Virus record (IMG/VR): IMGVR_UViG_3300028041_000004
Location: 1 to 32,747 of that record
Reading direction: 5' to 3' (one strand)
Source of the DNA: a virus
DNA: 32,747 bases
Of this stretch, positions 8,279-16,211 are shown piece by piece. A program made the position numbers and the translations under genes. Under the pieces are notes generated by a model. That model searched no databases, was not told the DNA's origin, and saw nothing but the letters and a program-made list of their open reading frames with translations. How positions within the stretch are numbered: the first letter of the stretch is position 1; every line of letters starts with the position of its first letter.

Positions 8279-8940
8279 GCGTCGCCGTGGTGATCCCGTG
8301 GAAAGCGGGATGCCCGCATCGGGAGCGCGCCCTCCGATGGGTACGGAACCGCTACGAAACGCTCGGCCTACCAGTCGTCGCCGGTGTCGTCGACGGCGAA
8401 TGGTGCAAGGCCGACGCTGTCGCCGCCGGGCTCGCCCTGACCGACGCCACGATGGTCGTGGTCGCCGACGCAGACGTGTGGTGCTCGCAGCTACCCGACG
8501 CGATCGACGCGGTAGCGGCAGGCGCTGCGTGGGCTGTGCCCCACGACCGGGTGCACCGTCTGACCGAGACGTCAACCGAACTGGTCCTCGCCGGGTGTGA
8601 GCCGAACCGGTCGATGGAATGCGACGAACGGCCATACCGAGGGCGCGCCGGCGGCGGCATCCTCGTCATCCACCGCGCGCTCTACCGCCAAGCCCCGTTC
8701 GACGCCAGGTTCGTCGGCTGGGGCCAAGAAGACGACGCCGCAGCCGTCGCCTGGTCCACGCTGTTCGGTCCGTCGTGGCGAGGATCGAGCCCGCTGTGGC
8801 ATCTGTGGCATCCCCCGCAGCAACGCATGAACCGCGTGCGCGGCAGCGACGCCAGCTGGGCCTTGTACCGCCGCTATGTGGCGGCCCGCCGGAATCCCGA
8901 GCGGATGCGCTCCCTGATCGGAGAGGTGGTGACCGTCTGA
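8275..8940 (+). CDS. Glycosyltransferase, GT2/GT27-like
   Basis: A 221-aa single-module transferase starting within an ATGA overlap. It has an N-terminal nucleotide-binding strand (SVAVVIPWKAGCPHRERAL), a DxD motif in VADADV (D65, D67) and the galactosyltransferase-type motif FDARFVGWGQEDD (142-154), where GWG-x-ED marks the acceptor site and catalytic base. It resembles the N-terminal half of the upstream transferase and may have arisen by duplication. The ATG of the head-tail connector gene overlaps its stop, so it is transcribed with the structural genes. Confidence 0.85.
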   Translation: MSVAVVIPWKAGCPHRERALRWVRNRYETLGLPVVAGVVDGEWCKADAVAAGLALTDATMVVVADADVWCSQLPDAIDAVAAGAAWAVPHDRVHRLTETSTELVLAGCEPNRSMECDERPYRGRAGGGILVIHRALYRQAPFDARFVGWGQEDDAAAVAWSTLFGPSWRGSSPLWHLWHPPQQRMNRVRGSDASWALYRRYVAARRNPERMRSLIGEVVTV

Positions 8941-9404
8941 TGCTTCCCGCGCTCGCCTCCGTCGAGGACTTCACCGCCCGCCTCGGCCGAGACCTCGCTG
9001 ATACCACCGAAGCAGCCCGCGTGCAGGCGCTGCTCGAGGATGCGTCCGTACTTGTCCGCCAGGCGGCCGGGCTGACGTGGGTCGACGAGAACGGTGACCT
9101 CGTCGAGGACGTGCCTGACGTCGCTGTCATGGTGACGTTGGCCGCCGCACGGCGCGCGTTCGACAACCCGTCGGGCGTAGCGGCGAAGAGCGTCGACGAC
9201 GTCTCGATCACCTTCTCCCGCGGCAGCGGCCTCTACCTCCTCGACGAAGAGAAGACGCTGCTTGCCGGCCTCGGTGGCGGACGGAGCGGACTGTGGACCA
9301 TCTCCACCACCCGCGGCGACGGCGATACGGACCGCTACCTCGACGTCGTCGGCTGGGATGGTGCACCGTCAGAGCCGATCCCATTCCTCCCGCCCGGGGC
9401 GTGA
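8940..9404 (+). CDS. Head-tail connector protein, gp6-like
   Basis: A 154-aa protein whose ATG overlaps the previous stop in TGATG. The N-terminal 85 residues (LASVEDFTARLGRDL ... ALLEDASVLVRQAAGLTW ... DVAVMVTLAAARRAFDNP) match the helical fold of HK97 gp6/SPP1 gp15-type adaptors that bind under the portal. The C-terminal part is beta-rich with a Gly-rich loop. Position after the head genes supports this role. Confidence 0.8.
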   Translation: MLPALASVEDFTARLGRDLADTTEAARVQALLEDASVLVRQAAGLTWVDENGDLVEDVPDVAVMVTLAAARRAFDNPSGVAAKSVDDVSITFSRGSGLYLLDEEKTLLAGLGGGRSGLWTISTTRGDGDTDRYLDVVGWDGAPSEPIPFLPPGA

Positions 9405-9411
9405 TCCGGCC

Positions 9412-9750
9412 GTGATCCCGCTGGCGACCACGACGATCAAGGTGATCCTCCCAGCAGCGGTCGGAGCGAACGTGGACCCCCTTTCCGCCGCGGGGACGGC
9501 GACAACGGTCGCCGAAGGCGTGCGGGCGCACATTCGGGTCCTGTCGGGCGACGAGTCGACAACCGGCGCCGCCTCGCAGTCGGACGTGCGCTACCGCCTC
9601 AAGTGCGACCCAGTGGTGATGTCGGCTCGGTCGCGCGTCATCGACGAGTCCACTGGCCTCGCCTACGAGGTCGTCTGGGCTCAACCGGTCACCGCCTTCG
9701 GACTCGACCATGTAGCAGCCGAACTCCGCCGTGTAGCCGGGTTGGCCTGA
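9412..9750 (+). CDS. Head-closure / head-tail adaptor-like protein
   Basis: A 112-aa, largely beta-stranded protein. The GTG at 9412 is 8 nt after the connector stop; longer in-frame starts would overlap the connector gene. The sequence runs through IPLATTTIKVILPA, a flexible stretch, VRAHIRVLSG, then VRYRLKCDP and LAYEVVWAQ strands, compatible with a small SPP1 gp16-like stopper fold. The assignment rests mainly on position between connector and tail-completion genes. The next ATG overlaps its stop. Confidence 0.6.
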   Translation: MIPLATTTIKVILPAAVGANVDPLSAAGTATTVAEGVRAHIRVLSGDESTTGAASQSDVRYRLKCDPVVMSARSRVIDESTGLAYEVVWAQPVTAFGLDHVAAELRRVAGLA

Positions 9751-9980
9751 TGGGGCTCGCAGACGACCGCGAGATCCTCGAGGTGGCGCTTCGCCAGGTT
9801 GCGCCGAAGTCGTTGTCGAACCCGGTGTTGACCGGCTGGGTTGTGGTCGTCGAGTTCATGGACGACACGGGCGATCGTTGGCTCACCCGCTTGGACGCCA
9901 AGAACATGACCGTGTGGGGGCGTGAAGGCATGTTGCACAACGCGCTGCTCGGCGACTGGGACCGAGACGACGATGAGTGA
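9750..9980 (+). CDS. Hypothetical small tail-completion region protein
   Basis: A 76-aa acidic protein coupled to both neighbours by overlapping codons (TGATG upstream, 8-nt overlap downstream). It has a short N-terminal helix and a beta hairpin (WVVVVEFMDDTGDRWLTRL). No family recognised. Its place among head-tail joining genes suggests a structural or assembly role. Confidence 0.6.
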   Translation: MGLADDREILEVALRQVAPKSLSNPVLTGWVVVVEFMDDTGDRWLTRLDAKNMTVWGREGMLHNALLGDWDRDDDE

Positions 9981-10266
9981 CGTCCGCCTCAGCCACGCGG
10001 CCATCGCCCGCCTGGTGGCGTCGTCGCCGGTGATGGACGAGCTCGAGGAGCGTGGCGAGCGGGTCGCCGAGGCGTACCGCTCTGCTGTCGGTTCCCGCCG
10101 GCTGGCGGCCAACACTGAGGTGCAGCGCGACGCCGATGACCGCGGTCCGCTCGTCACCGTAGGCCCACGGGGCGCCGGATCGTTCTTCGCGTTCTTCGTG
10201 GAGTTCGGCACGATCCGCCAGGCGGGCAACGCGGCTTTGACATCGGCACTGGACCACGCGCGGTGA
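9973..10266 (+). CDS. Tail-completion protein, HK97 gp10-like
   Basis: A 97-aa protein starting at ATG 9973 within the end of the previous gene. An N-terminal helical stretch (MDELEERGERVAEAYRSAV, about residues 19-37) is followed by strands and a final FVEFGTIRQAGNAALTSAL segment. This helix-then-FVEFGT pattern is typical of HK97 gp10/minor capsid-tail proteins, which cap the head-tail interface. It overlaps the next gene by GTGA. Confidence 0.75.
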   Translation: MSDVRLSHAAIARLVASSPVMDELEERGERVAEAYRSAVGSRRLAANTEVQRDADDRGPLVTVGPRGAGSFFAFFVEFGTIRQAGNAALTSALDHAR

Positions 10267-10682
10267 GCGACGTGCAGGTGTTCGCCGACGTCGAAGCCGC
10301 CGTCAAAGCATGGGCGAAAGCACACCCCCTGCTCACGCCGTTGATCGCTGGGCGCGTGTTTCTCGCCCCGAACGCCAACTCGGCCGCGCACATCCACCTC
10401 GAACGGGTCGGCGGAACCGCCGACGCGAGCGAAGCGCCCGTCGACCACGCCCGCATCCGCTTCCACTGCTGGTCCCCCAACAACAACCAGGCCGCCGCCA
10501 TCGCCTACACGGTGATGCGCGCGTGCCGCGAGATGACCGCCAACACGCCCATGGGTGCTGCGGCGGTCGGTTTTGGTGCCCGCGTCCTGAGCGGCCCCGT
10601 CCCCGTGCGGATCGAGGCCGACCAGCTCGCGGGCTGGCATCGCTACCGGCTCGACGTCGAATTCTCGATCCGCGCCGCGTAG
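10263..10682 (+). CDS. Tail terminator protein
   Basis: A 139-aa alpha/beta protein starting at an overlapping GTG. The layout is an N-terminal helix (DVEAAVKAWAKAHP), strands around RVFLAP and HIHLERVGG, a helix containing NNQAAAIAYTVMRACREM, then a final beta strand pair ending RYRLDVEFSIRA. This fits the tail-terminator fold (lambda gpU / SPP1 gp17 type) that ends tail-tube growth and joins it to the head. It lies immediately before the major tail protein, the usual place. Confidence 0.75.
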   Translation: MSDVQVFADVEAAVKAWAKAHPLLTPLIAGRVFLAPNANSAAHIHLERVGGTADASEAPVDHARIRFHCWSPNNNQAAAIAYTVMRACREMTANTPMGAAAVGFGARVLSGPVPVRIEADQLAGWHRYRLDVEFSIRAA

Positions 10683-10705
10683 GGCAGTCCCGCTCCCACC
10701 TGAAG

Positions 10706-10724
10706 CAGAAAGCAGGTCAACCCC
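10706..10724 (+). promoter_or_regulatory. Leader motif before major tail gene
   Basis: CAGAAAGCAGGT (10706-10717) lies 7 nt before the major tail ATG and is identical to the sequence before the capsid gene. In both cases the spacer ends in CCCC before the start. It probably sets a high translation rate for the two most abundant virion proteins. Confidence 0.6.
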
Positions 10725-11258
10725 ATGGCAAACAGCGAAGCTGTCGAGATCGGCCCCGGCCTCCTCTACGTCGCCCCCTACGGCACACCCGAACCCGACG
10801 ACGCCGACGACACCCTCGACGCCGCGTTCCGCGCGGTCGGCTACACCGAGGACGGCTCGACGTTCGAGTACGAGATCACGAACGAGGCGATCGAAGTCGC
10901 CGAAGAGTTCGACCCGGTGAAGTACGCGACGACTGGCCGCCGCGCGTCGATCACCTTCCAGATGGCGGAGATCACCCGCCAGAACCTCGCGCTCGCGATG
11001 AACGCCGGCGCCGACGCAGCCGAGACAGGCGACCTCGAACCGCCCGAGCCGGGCGAAGAGGAGCGCATCACGATCGTGTGGGACTCCGCGGACGCAGACG
11101 AACCCGAGCGGTGGGTGCTCCGCAAGTGCCTGCAGGCGGGGACGGTGAGCATCCGCCGGCAGAAGTCGCCGAACAAGACGCTCATCCCGGTGACCTTCCG
11201 GCTCGAGAAGCCGACCGGGCAGGCCCCGTTCGTCATCCTCGGCGCGACCGGCTCGTAG
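10725..11258 (+). CDS. Major tail protein
   Basis: A 177-aa tail-tube subunit. The sequence is acidic and beta-rich: LLYVAPYGTPEP, FRAVGYTEDGSTFEYEI, then a helix (ITRQNLALAMNAG) and late strands (LRKCLQAGTVSIRRQ, LIPVTFRLEKP). This matches the actinophage tail-tube fold, a beta sandwich with one flanking helix. The place between tail terminator and the assembly chaperones fits, and the gene shares its leader motif with the capsid gene. It is a possible glycosylation target alongside the capsid (inference). Confidence 0.85.
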   Translation: MANSEAVEIGPGLLYVAPYGTPEPDDADDTLDAAFRAVGYTEDGSTFEYEITNEAIEVAEEFDPVKYATTGRRASITFQMAEITRQNLALAMNAGADAAETGDLEPPEPGEEERITIVWDSADADEPERWVLRKCLQAGTVSIRRQKSPNKTLIPVTFRLEKPTGQAPFVILGATGS

Positions 11259-11262
11259 CCCG

Positions 11263-11658
11263 GTGGCGTTCGAGGATTTCGACGCCGCCCGCCGCGAACG
11301 AGACCTCGAGCCCGTCGCCTTCCAGTTGGGAGGCGAACGGTTCGAGTGTGTGCCGGTCATGCCGGCGCAGGTCATGTTCGACTTCTTGGCTGGCGGCAGT
11401 TCGACCGTCGAGCGGTTCCAGACGGCGGTGGCGTTCATCGTCGGCGTGCTGGTGGAACCGGACGGCGAGGAACGGTTCCGCAAGGTGCTCGACACCCGCG
11501 ACGACCCGATCGACTACGACACGCTCAGCGCGCTCGTCGCATGGCTCGTCTCCACCTATACGGGCCGCCCTACGACGCGGCCGTCCGCCTCGCCCAGTGG
11601 GCTTTCCGACACTGGGCGGTCATCGAAGCCGAAGTCCCGCAAGGGTTCTGGTCGCTGA
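11263..11658 (+). CDS. Tail assembly chaperone (G-like, zero frame)
   Basis: A 131-aa protein starting at a GTG 4 nt after the major tail stop. Residues 1-97 look like a folded chaperone (FEDFDAARRERDLEPVAF ... TLSALVAWLVSTYTG). The last 30 residues are a low-complexity Ser/Arg/Lys/Pro tail, as expected where the zero frame runs through sequence selected for another frame. Together with the -1 frame extension, it forms the G/GT pair that binds the tape measure and recruits tail-tube subunits. Confidence 0.8.
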   Translation: MAFEDFDAARRERDLEPVAFQLGGERFECVPVMPAQVMFDFLAGGSSTVERFQTAVAFIVGVLVEPDGEERFRKVLDTRDDPIDYDTLSALVAWLVSTYTGRPTTRPSASPSGLSDTGRSSKPKSRKGSGR

Positions 11659-11834
11659 GCGGACGAGCCGCGCTCAACATCATCTACCGCTTCCACGTCC
11701 TCCACGGTTGGGGGCCGCGACATTCGGAGCTGGTTGAAGAGTTGAACGAGCAACTCGACGATTCGGTCGCTGCTGCTCGTCGCCGTGGCGCGCGCCGTTT
11801 GGCCGTGCTGAACGCGGGAGGGGAGGTGCGCTGA
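11541..11834 (+). CDS. Tail assembly chaperone extension (T-like, -1 frame)
   Basis: This frame lies at -1 to the upstream chaperone, overlaps its 3' part and ends in an overlap with the tape-measure ATG. From about 11571 it encodes YDAAVRLAQWAFRHWAVIE, then a helical, charged region ending AVLNAGGEVR. The ATG at 11541 has no Shine-Dalgarno, so production as a fusion by ribosomal frameshifting is more likely than separate initiation. The frame is open leftward to at least 11346, so the exact junction is not fixed by stops. Confidence 0.7.
   Translation: MARLHLYGPPYDAAVRLAQWAFRHWAVIEAEVPQGFWSLSGRAALNIIYRFHVLHGWGPRHSELVEELNEQLDDSVAAARRRGARRLAVLNAGGEVR
11563..11574 (+). promoter_or_regulatory. 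Candidate -1 frameshift site
   Basis: In the zero frame the codons are GGC CGC CCT ACG. Slipping one base back re-pairs GGC with GGG and CCT with CCC, both readable by the same tRNAs, and continues as TAC GAC GCG. No canonical X-XXY-YYZ heptamer is present in the overlap, so the site is uncertain. It was chosen because the zero-frame sequence turns low-complexity just after it. Confidence 0.4.
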
Positions 11835-13831
11835 TGCCCGAGGTGATCGCCGAAGCGCTCGTCGGTTTGCGCGCCGACATGAACGACCAGCAGGCCCGCC
11901 GCGAGATCGAGCAGAGCGTTCGCAACGCCGAACGCCAGATCCGGCCCGTCGACGTACCCGTCGACACCCGCCGCGCTTCCGCTCAAATCGCCGAGCTGGG
12001 CGGCCTGATGAAGGGCCTTCTCGGCGCCGCTGCCGTCCAACAAGGACTCCGGCTTGTCGGCGACTTCTCCGACGCAACCCGCGACCTGGTCGAGGCGCAG
12101 TCAGCAGCGAACTTCCAATTCGAGTCGGGCGCGCGTCTCATCGAGGAGTACGCGGACCGGGCCGACCGGTCAGCCGGGCTGTCGCGCCGCGCGGCGACCG
12201 AGATGACCACCACGTTCGGCGCGTTCTTCGACCAGCTCGGCATCGGCGGCGAGCAGGCGGCGAAGCTTTCCCTCGGTCTCACGCAACTCTCCGGCGACCT
12301 GGCGTCGTTCCGTAACCTGAACGTCGAGGACGCAGCCCAGAAGATCGCGGCAGGACTCGCCGGCGAAACCGAGCCGCTCCGACGTGTCGGCGTGTTCCTC
12401 AACGAAGCGAGCGTGCAAGCCAAGGCGGCCGAACTTGGCCTTGGAGCGATGCACGGCGAGTTGACTGACGGCGAGAAAGTGCTCGCCCGCTACCACTTGA
12501 TCCTCGAGGGGCTCGCGAAGGCTCAGGGCAACTTCGCGGCCACATCGGATGAGTTGGCGAACACACAGAGAGCGCAGCAGGCGGCATGGGAGAACCTCAA
12601 AGCCATCCTCGGCGAGCAGGTCAACCCGACGCTCATCTCCGTCCAACAGGCGCTCACAGGACTCACCGGGAGCACCGCAGCGGCCGGCGATCGGGTCGGC
12701 TGGTTCGGTAACGCGTTCCGTACCGCCTACGAATTCATGGTGCCCGGCATCGGCGCGCTGCAGCGCCTCGGCGCGAGCGGTCGGGACGCGGCCGACGCGT
12801 CAGGTGTGATGGCCGACGCTCAGCGAGCAGCAGCGGACGCAGTGCAGTCGATGACCTTGAACGTCGAGGCGCAGATCGAGGCGCTTCGCCGGCAGGTGGA
12901 CGCCGTGTACGACGCAGTCGACGCCGATCTGGCTCGACGACAAACGGCGCTCGCCGTCGAGGACGCGCAACTGCGGGTTGAGCAGGCGCAGCGAGACCTG
13001 AACGACGCCATGAGCGGCGGAGGGCGGTTCGCTGAGCAGGCTGCCCGCGCTCAGGAACGTCTGGCCGACGCGCATTCTGACGTTGCCCGCGCTCAGGAGC
13101 GTGTGAAGCGACTCACCTGGGATCTGTCGGACGCCCAGGAGGCGCTCGCCGAGGCGGTGTTCCACTACGGCGCGGGAAGCCGCCAAGCACGCGACGCCGC
13201 ACGCGACGTTGAACGCACCCAGGCCGATCTCGAGCAGGCGAACACCGACTCGGCGAAAGCCGCTCGCGACCTTGCCCGCGCGCAGGATGAGGCGACGCGT
13301 GCTGCTACGCGCTCGGAAGCGATAGCGGACGCGTCACGTCGACTCGAACGCGCTCGCATCGATCTCGAGGCGGCGGTGTTCCGCGCGGTGAAGGCAGAGT
13401 CGGCGTTCGCCGACGCGTCGAACACGACCGCCACGAAGCAAGAACGCGAACGCGAAGCCGTTACCCGCACCCGCGACGCGCTGCGCCGCTACAGCGAAAC
13501 CCTCGAAGGCCCAGTGAAGGCCGCGGTCGACGCTCGCATCAAGCAGCTCGACGACCTCATCGCCCGCCTAGAGCGCACCGAATCGCTGCTCGGCTCGACC
13601 GGGCTTGACGGCACCGTCCCTCCGCCGGTCTCCGCAGGTGCGCTCGCGCCCGGCGCGGTCACCGGCGGGACTCTGAGCGGGCCAGGCACGATCGGCGGCG
13701 GCCAGCTCGGCGCTGGCAGCATCGGCGCGGGCGACATGCTCGCCAAGAGCGTCAGCGTGACGTTCAACTATCCCGTTCCGCCCGAACAGACCGCCGCCTA
13801 TGTCGACGCAGTATCCGGCGGCCGGCCGTGA
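11834..13831 (+). CDS. Tape measure protein
   Basis: A 665-aa protein, the longest tail gene, right after the chaperones. Residues 1-300 resemble the phage tape-measure N-terminal domain: RLVGDFSDATRDLVEAQSAA, then FGAFFDQLGIGGEQAAKLSLGL and ELANTQRAQQAAWENLK, a strong family signature. Residues 330-590 are almost entirely coiled coil with heptad-like Ala/Arg/Glu repeats. The C-terminal part is Gly/Ala/Pro-rich. At the usual 1.5 angstrom per residue this predicts a tail of about 100 nm. No peptidase motif is evident. Its ATG overlaps the previous stop. Confidence 0.92.
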   Translation: MPEVIAEALVGLRADMNDQQARREIEQSVRNAERQIRPVDVPVDTRRASAQIAELGGLMKGLLGAAAVQQGLRLVGDFSDATRDLVEAQSAANFQFESGARLIEEYADRADRSAGLSRRAATEMTTTFGAFFDQLGIGGEQAAKLSLGLTQLSGDLASFRNLNVEDAAQKIAAGLAGETEPLRRVGVFLNEASVQAKAAELGLGAMHGELTDGEKVLARYHLILEGLAKAQGNFAATSDELANTQRAQQAAWENLKAILGEQVNPTLISVQQALTGLTGSTAAAGDRVGWFGNAFRTAYEFMVPGIGALQRLGASGRDAADASGVMADAQRAAADAVQSMTLNVEAQIEALRRQVDAVYDAVDADLARRQTALAVEDAQLRVEQAQRDLNDAMSGGGRFAEQAARAQERLADAHSDVARAQERVKRLTWDLSDAQEALAEAVFHYGAGSRQARDAARDVERTQADLEQANTDSAKAARDLARAQDEATRAATRSEAIADASRRLERARIDLEAAVFRAVKAESAFADASNTTATKQEREREAVTRTRDALRRYSETLEGPVKAAVDARIKQLDDLIARLERTESLLGSTGLDGTVPPPVSAGALAPGAVTGGTLSGPGTIGGGQLGAGSIGAGDMLAKSVSVTFNYPVPPEQTAAYVDAVSGGRP

Positions 13832-14265
13832 GCGCCACCGTCTTCTCCCTCGGCTCCATCGAGATCAACTCGGGCGAGGACGTGAACGGCGTCGAATGGT
13901 GGGGTGTCTTCCCGCAAGGGTGGAACTCGCCGCGCTCCGCTGGCCGAGTCGTCGACCGAGGCACGGCTCCCGGCTCTGTGATCGTCGGCGCCCGCCAATC
14001 GCACCGGTCGCTGCTGCTGTCGAAAATCCAAGTGTTCGCACCCGACGAGGAAGGCCGGTGGGCTGCGCAGGCGCTTCTCGAGGCGACATGCGAAGCGATG
14101 ATCACCACACCCGCCACGCTCACCGTCTCCGAACCGGACGGCGACGTGTCGATGGACGTCCGCTACGTCGAAGGTCTCGCTATCCGGGTGCGTTCCGGCG
14201 CATGGTTCGAGTTCGATCTGCCGCTCGTCGCGCTCTCGCCGATGAAGTCCATCAGCGGGTCGTAG
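13828..14265 (+). CDS. Distal tail protein (Dit-like)
   Basis: A 145-aa beta-rich protein starting at a GTG overlapping the tape-measure stop. The order tape measure - this gene - hub is that of distal tail proteins, which form the hexameric ring at the tube end. Visible features are a VNGVEWWGVFPQGWNSP stretch, a receptor-like helix (AAQALLEATCEAM) and late strands ending WFEFDLPLVALSPMK, consistent with a Dit/gp-19-type N-terminal tube fold. No carbohydrate-binding insertion is present in this protein. Confidence 0.75.
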   Translation: MSATVFSLGSIEINSGEDVNGVEWWGVFPQGWNSPRSAGRVVDRGTAPGSVIVGARQSHRSLLLSKIQVFAPDEEGRWAAQALLEATCEAMITTPATLTVSEPDGDVSMDVRYVEGLAIRVRSGAWFEFDLPLVALSPMKSISGS

Positions 14266-14271
14266 CCGACG

Positions 14272-15792
14272 ATGTTCGACTACATGATCAAGGTCGCGAA
14301 CCTTGGCGCGAGCGAGGTCACCCTCACGAACGCTTGGCCGACAGGGCCCGTCGAAACCGAACTGAACCGCCCTCAGCGGTTCGTGTTCGCCATGGACGTC
14401 CTCGACCCGCAAGCCGCCCTGTGCGTGCCTCTCGCCCGCGAGATCAACGTCTACCGCAACACGACTCGCATCTTCGCCGGGCCGATCGTGAACGCCCACG
14501 TCGAAGCCGACACGGCGACCGTCACCTTCGAGTGCGACGGGCTGCTCGCCTACTTCGCGCACCGCAACATCGACTCTGGCGCCGACCGAACCAACTTCCT
14601 CTCAAACCCCGAATTCGAGGACAACGTCACCGGATGGACCGCGGTCAACACCACAGCGACCGCCGTCACCTCGCAACGCATCCTCGGGTTGAAGAGCGCA
14701 CAGCTGGTGCAATCCACGGCACTGCAGGACGCCTACCTCAAACAAGATGTTGCCATCGTCGGTACCGGCGTCGGGTCGCTCTACACGATCGTCGCATGGT
14801 TCAAGATCGACCCGACCGCGTGGATCGGTGAGGCGATCGGGGGGCGCGGACTCACGCTCTCCCGCATCGTCGGCGGCGACATCCAACAGTCAGGCGACTT
14901 CTACATCGACGGCGACACACCTCGAGGGTCGTGGCAGCGGGCCGAGACCACCGTGTGGGTGCCGCCGAACGCATCCGAGACCCTCCAGGTGCGCTTGTAT
15001 TCGCCCGGCGGGACGATCTGGTGGGACGCCGCGTCCCTCACCCTCATGGAGTCGCTGGCATCTGCGGAGGCCGGCGACGACTTCCTCATGGACCAGACGA
15101 AGATCGCGAAACGGATCGCCGAGTTCGTCCAAGACCCCACCTTCGGCAAGGACAACGTCGGGATCCTCACCGACTGCCCACTCTCCGGCGTCGAACGGGA
15201 ACGTCACTACCAGTTCGCCGACCACACCAACGCGCTCCAGGCGCTCGTCGAGTTCACGGAGATGGAGAACGGCTTCGACATCGAAGTCGATCCCGCTGAC
15301 CGCACCTTCCGCACCCACTACCCGTTCAAGGGTGCAGACAGGACCGGGACCGTCACCCTCACCCCTCCAGCAGCGGCCGACGACTCCGACCAATGTTTGC
15401 TGCAGCGTTGGCGGTACGCGGGAGATCAGGCGGCGAGCGGTGTTGTCGTGCTCGGCGAGGGTGACGGTCCCGACCGCGAGGAGGGCGGAGCGGCCGATCC
15501 CACTGCCTTCGACGGCCGCACAATCGAACTCGTCACCACTCCTCGCGCTACGGCTGCGATCGACACCCTCGACGAGATCGCATCGAGAGAGCTCGTCGAC
15601 CGTCTCCGCCCCGAGATCGTCGAGATCGCCGTTCTCGACCCGACGTTCGTCGCGCTCCTAAAGACGGGTGATGTCGTCACGGTCACCGTCGACTGGGGGA
15701 TAGTGCAGTGCTCGGGAGCGTGGCGGATCACCCGCACCGCCGAAGACCTGGCCGCCGGCACACTTCAGGTCACGTTGAGGCCGATGCCGTGA
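14272..15792 (+). CDS. Tail hub protein with inserted carbohydrate-binding-like domain
   Basis: A 506-aa protein. Residues 1-100 and 270-506 together look like the hub (Tal/gp27-like) fold: beta domains with FVFAMDVLDP near the start, QALVEFTEMENGFDIEVDP in the middle and a C-terminal strand set ending GTLQVTLRPMP. Residues 107-260 are a separate jelly-roll of the CBM4/9 type, opening NFLSNPEFEDNVTGW and closing with WWDAASLTLME, a classic pattern for this module. The domain probably binds a host cell-wall glycan. The next gene starts at an overlapping GTG. Confidence 0.8.
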   Translation: MFDYMIKVANLGASEVTLTNAWPTGPVETELNRPQRFVFAMDVLDPQAALCVPLAREINVYRNTTRIFAGPIVNAHVEADTATVTFECDGLLAYFAHRNIDSGADRTNFLSNPEFEDNVTGWTAVNTTATAVTSQRILGLKSAQLVQSTALQDAYLKQDVAIVGTGVGSLYTIVAWFKIDPTAWIGEAIGGRGLTLSRIVGGDIQQSGDFYIDGDTPRGSWQRAETTVWVPPNASETLQVRLYSPGGTIWWDAASLTLMESLASAEAGDDFLMDQTKIAKRIAEFVQDPTFGKDNVGILTDCPLSGVERERHYQFADHTNALQALVEFTEMENGFDIEVDPADRTFRTHYPFKGADRTGTVTLTPPAAADDSDQCLLQRWRYAGDQAASGVVVLGEGDGPDREEGGAADPTAFDGRTIELVTTPRATAAIDTLDEIASRELVDRLRPEIVEIAVLDPTFVALLKTGDVVTVTVDWGIVQCSGAWRITRTAEDLAAGTLQVTLRPMP

Positions 15793-16211
15793 CCGTCGAC
15801 ATGCCCCGCCCGGGCAACAGCGCGCAAGCCGACCGCCAACGTATCCGCCGTCTCGAACGGCAGCGCACGGGCACCCAACAGTCCATTCCTTCGTCGTGGG
15901 TCTACTGGGAACAGCTTTTCGACTACGCGGGCGGGACGGCGCCGAGCGACAAATACAGCCCGCCGTTCACTTGCGAGCTCGTCGAAGTGTTCGCAACCCT
16001 CCGTACCGCCGGTTCGTCGTCGACGGCAGCGCAACTGCTCATCAACGCTGGCGCTCAGGAGACGTTGACGATTCCGGCGGCATCTGATCGGGCGCTCATC
16101 ACCGTCCGCCACGGTCTCCAACGTCGCGTCGACAACGTCCAGTTCACGGCGACGCTCGGCACGGGCGCCGCCGACCTTCTCATCCACTGCCTGTTCAGGA
16201 GGCGAGTATGA
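15789..16211 (+). CDS. Small tail or baseplate protein
   Basis: A 140-aa protein starting at a GTG within a GTGA overlap. The N-terminus is basic and disordered (residues 1-35). Residues 40-140 are predicted beta: FDYAGGTAPSDKYSPPF, LVEVFATLRT, ALITVRHGLQRRVDNVQF, LLIHCLFRRRV, like a small jelly roll. No family recognised. It overlaps the tailspike gene by ATGA and is likely a tail-tip component or attachment adaptor. Confidence 0.65.
   Translation: MTVDMPRPGNSAQADRQRIRRLERQRTGTQQSIPSSWVYWEQLFDYAGGTAPSDKYSPPFTCELVEVFATLRTAGSSSTAAQLLINAGAQETLTIPAASDRALITVRHGLQRRVDNVQFTATLGTGAADLLIHCLFRRRV

Noticed and set aside
9681-11495. 604-aa open frame on the minus strand opposite tail genes
   Set aside because: It is antisense to connector, tail terminator and major tail genes, has no domain and no ribosome site.
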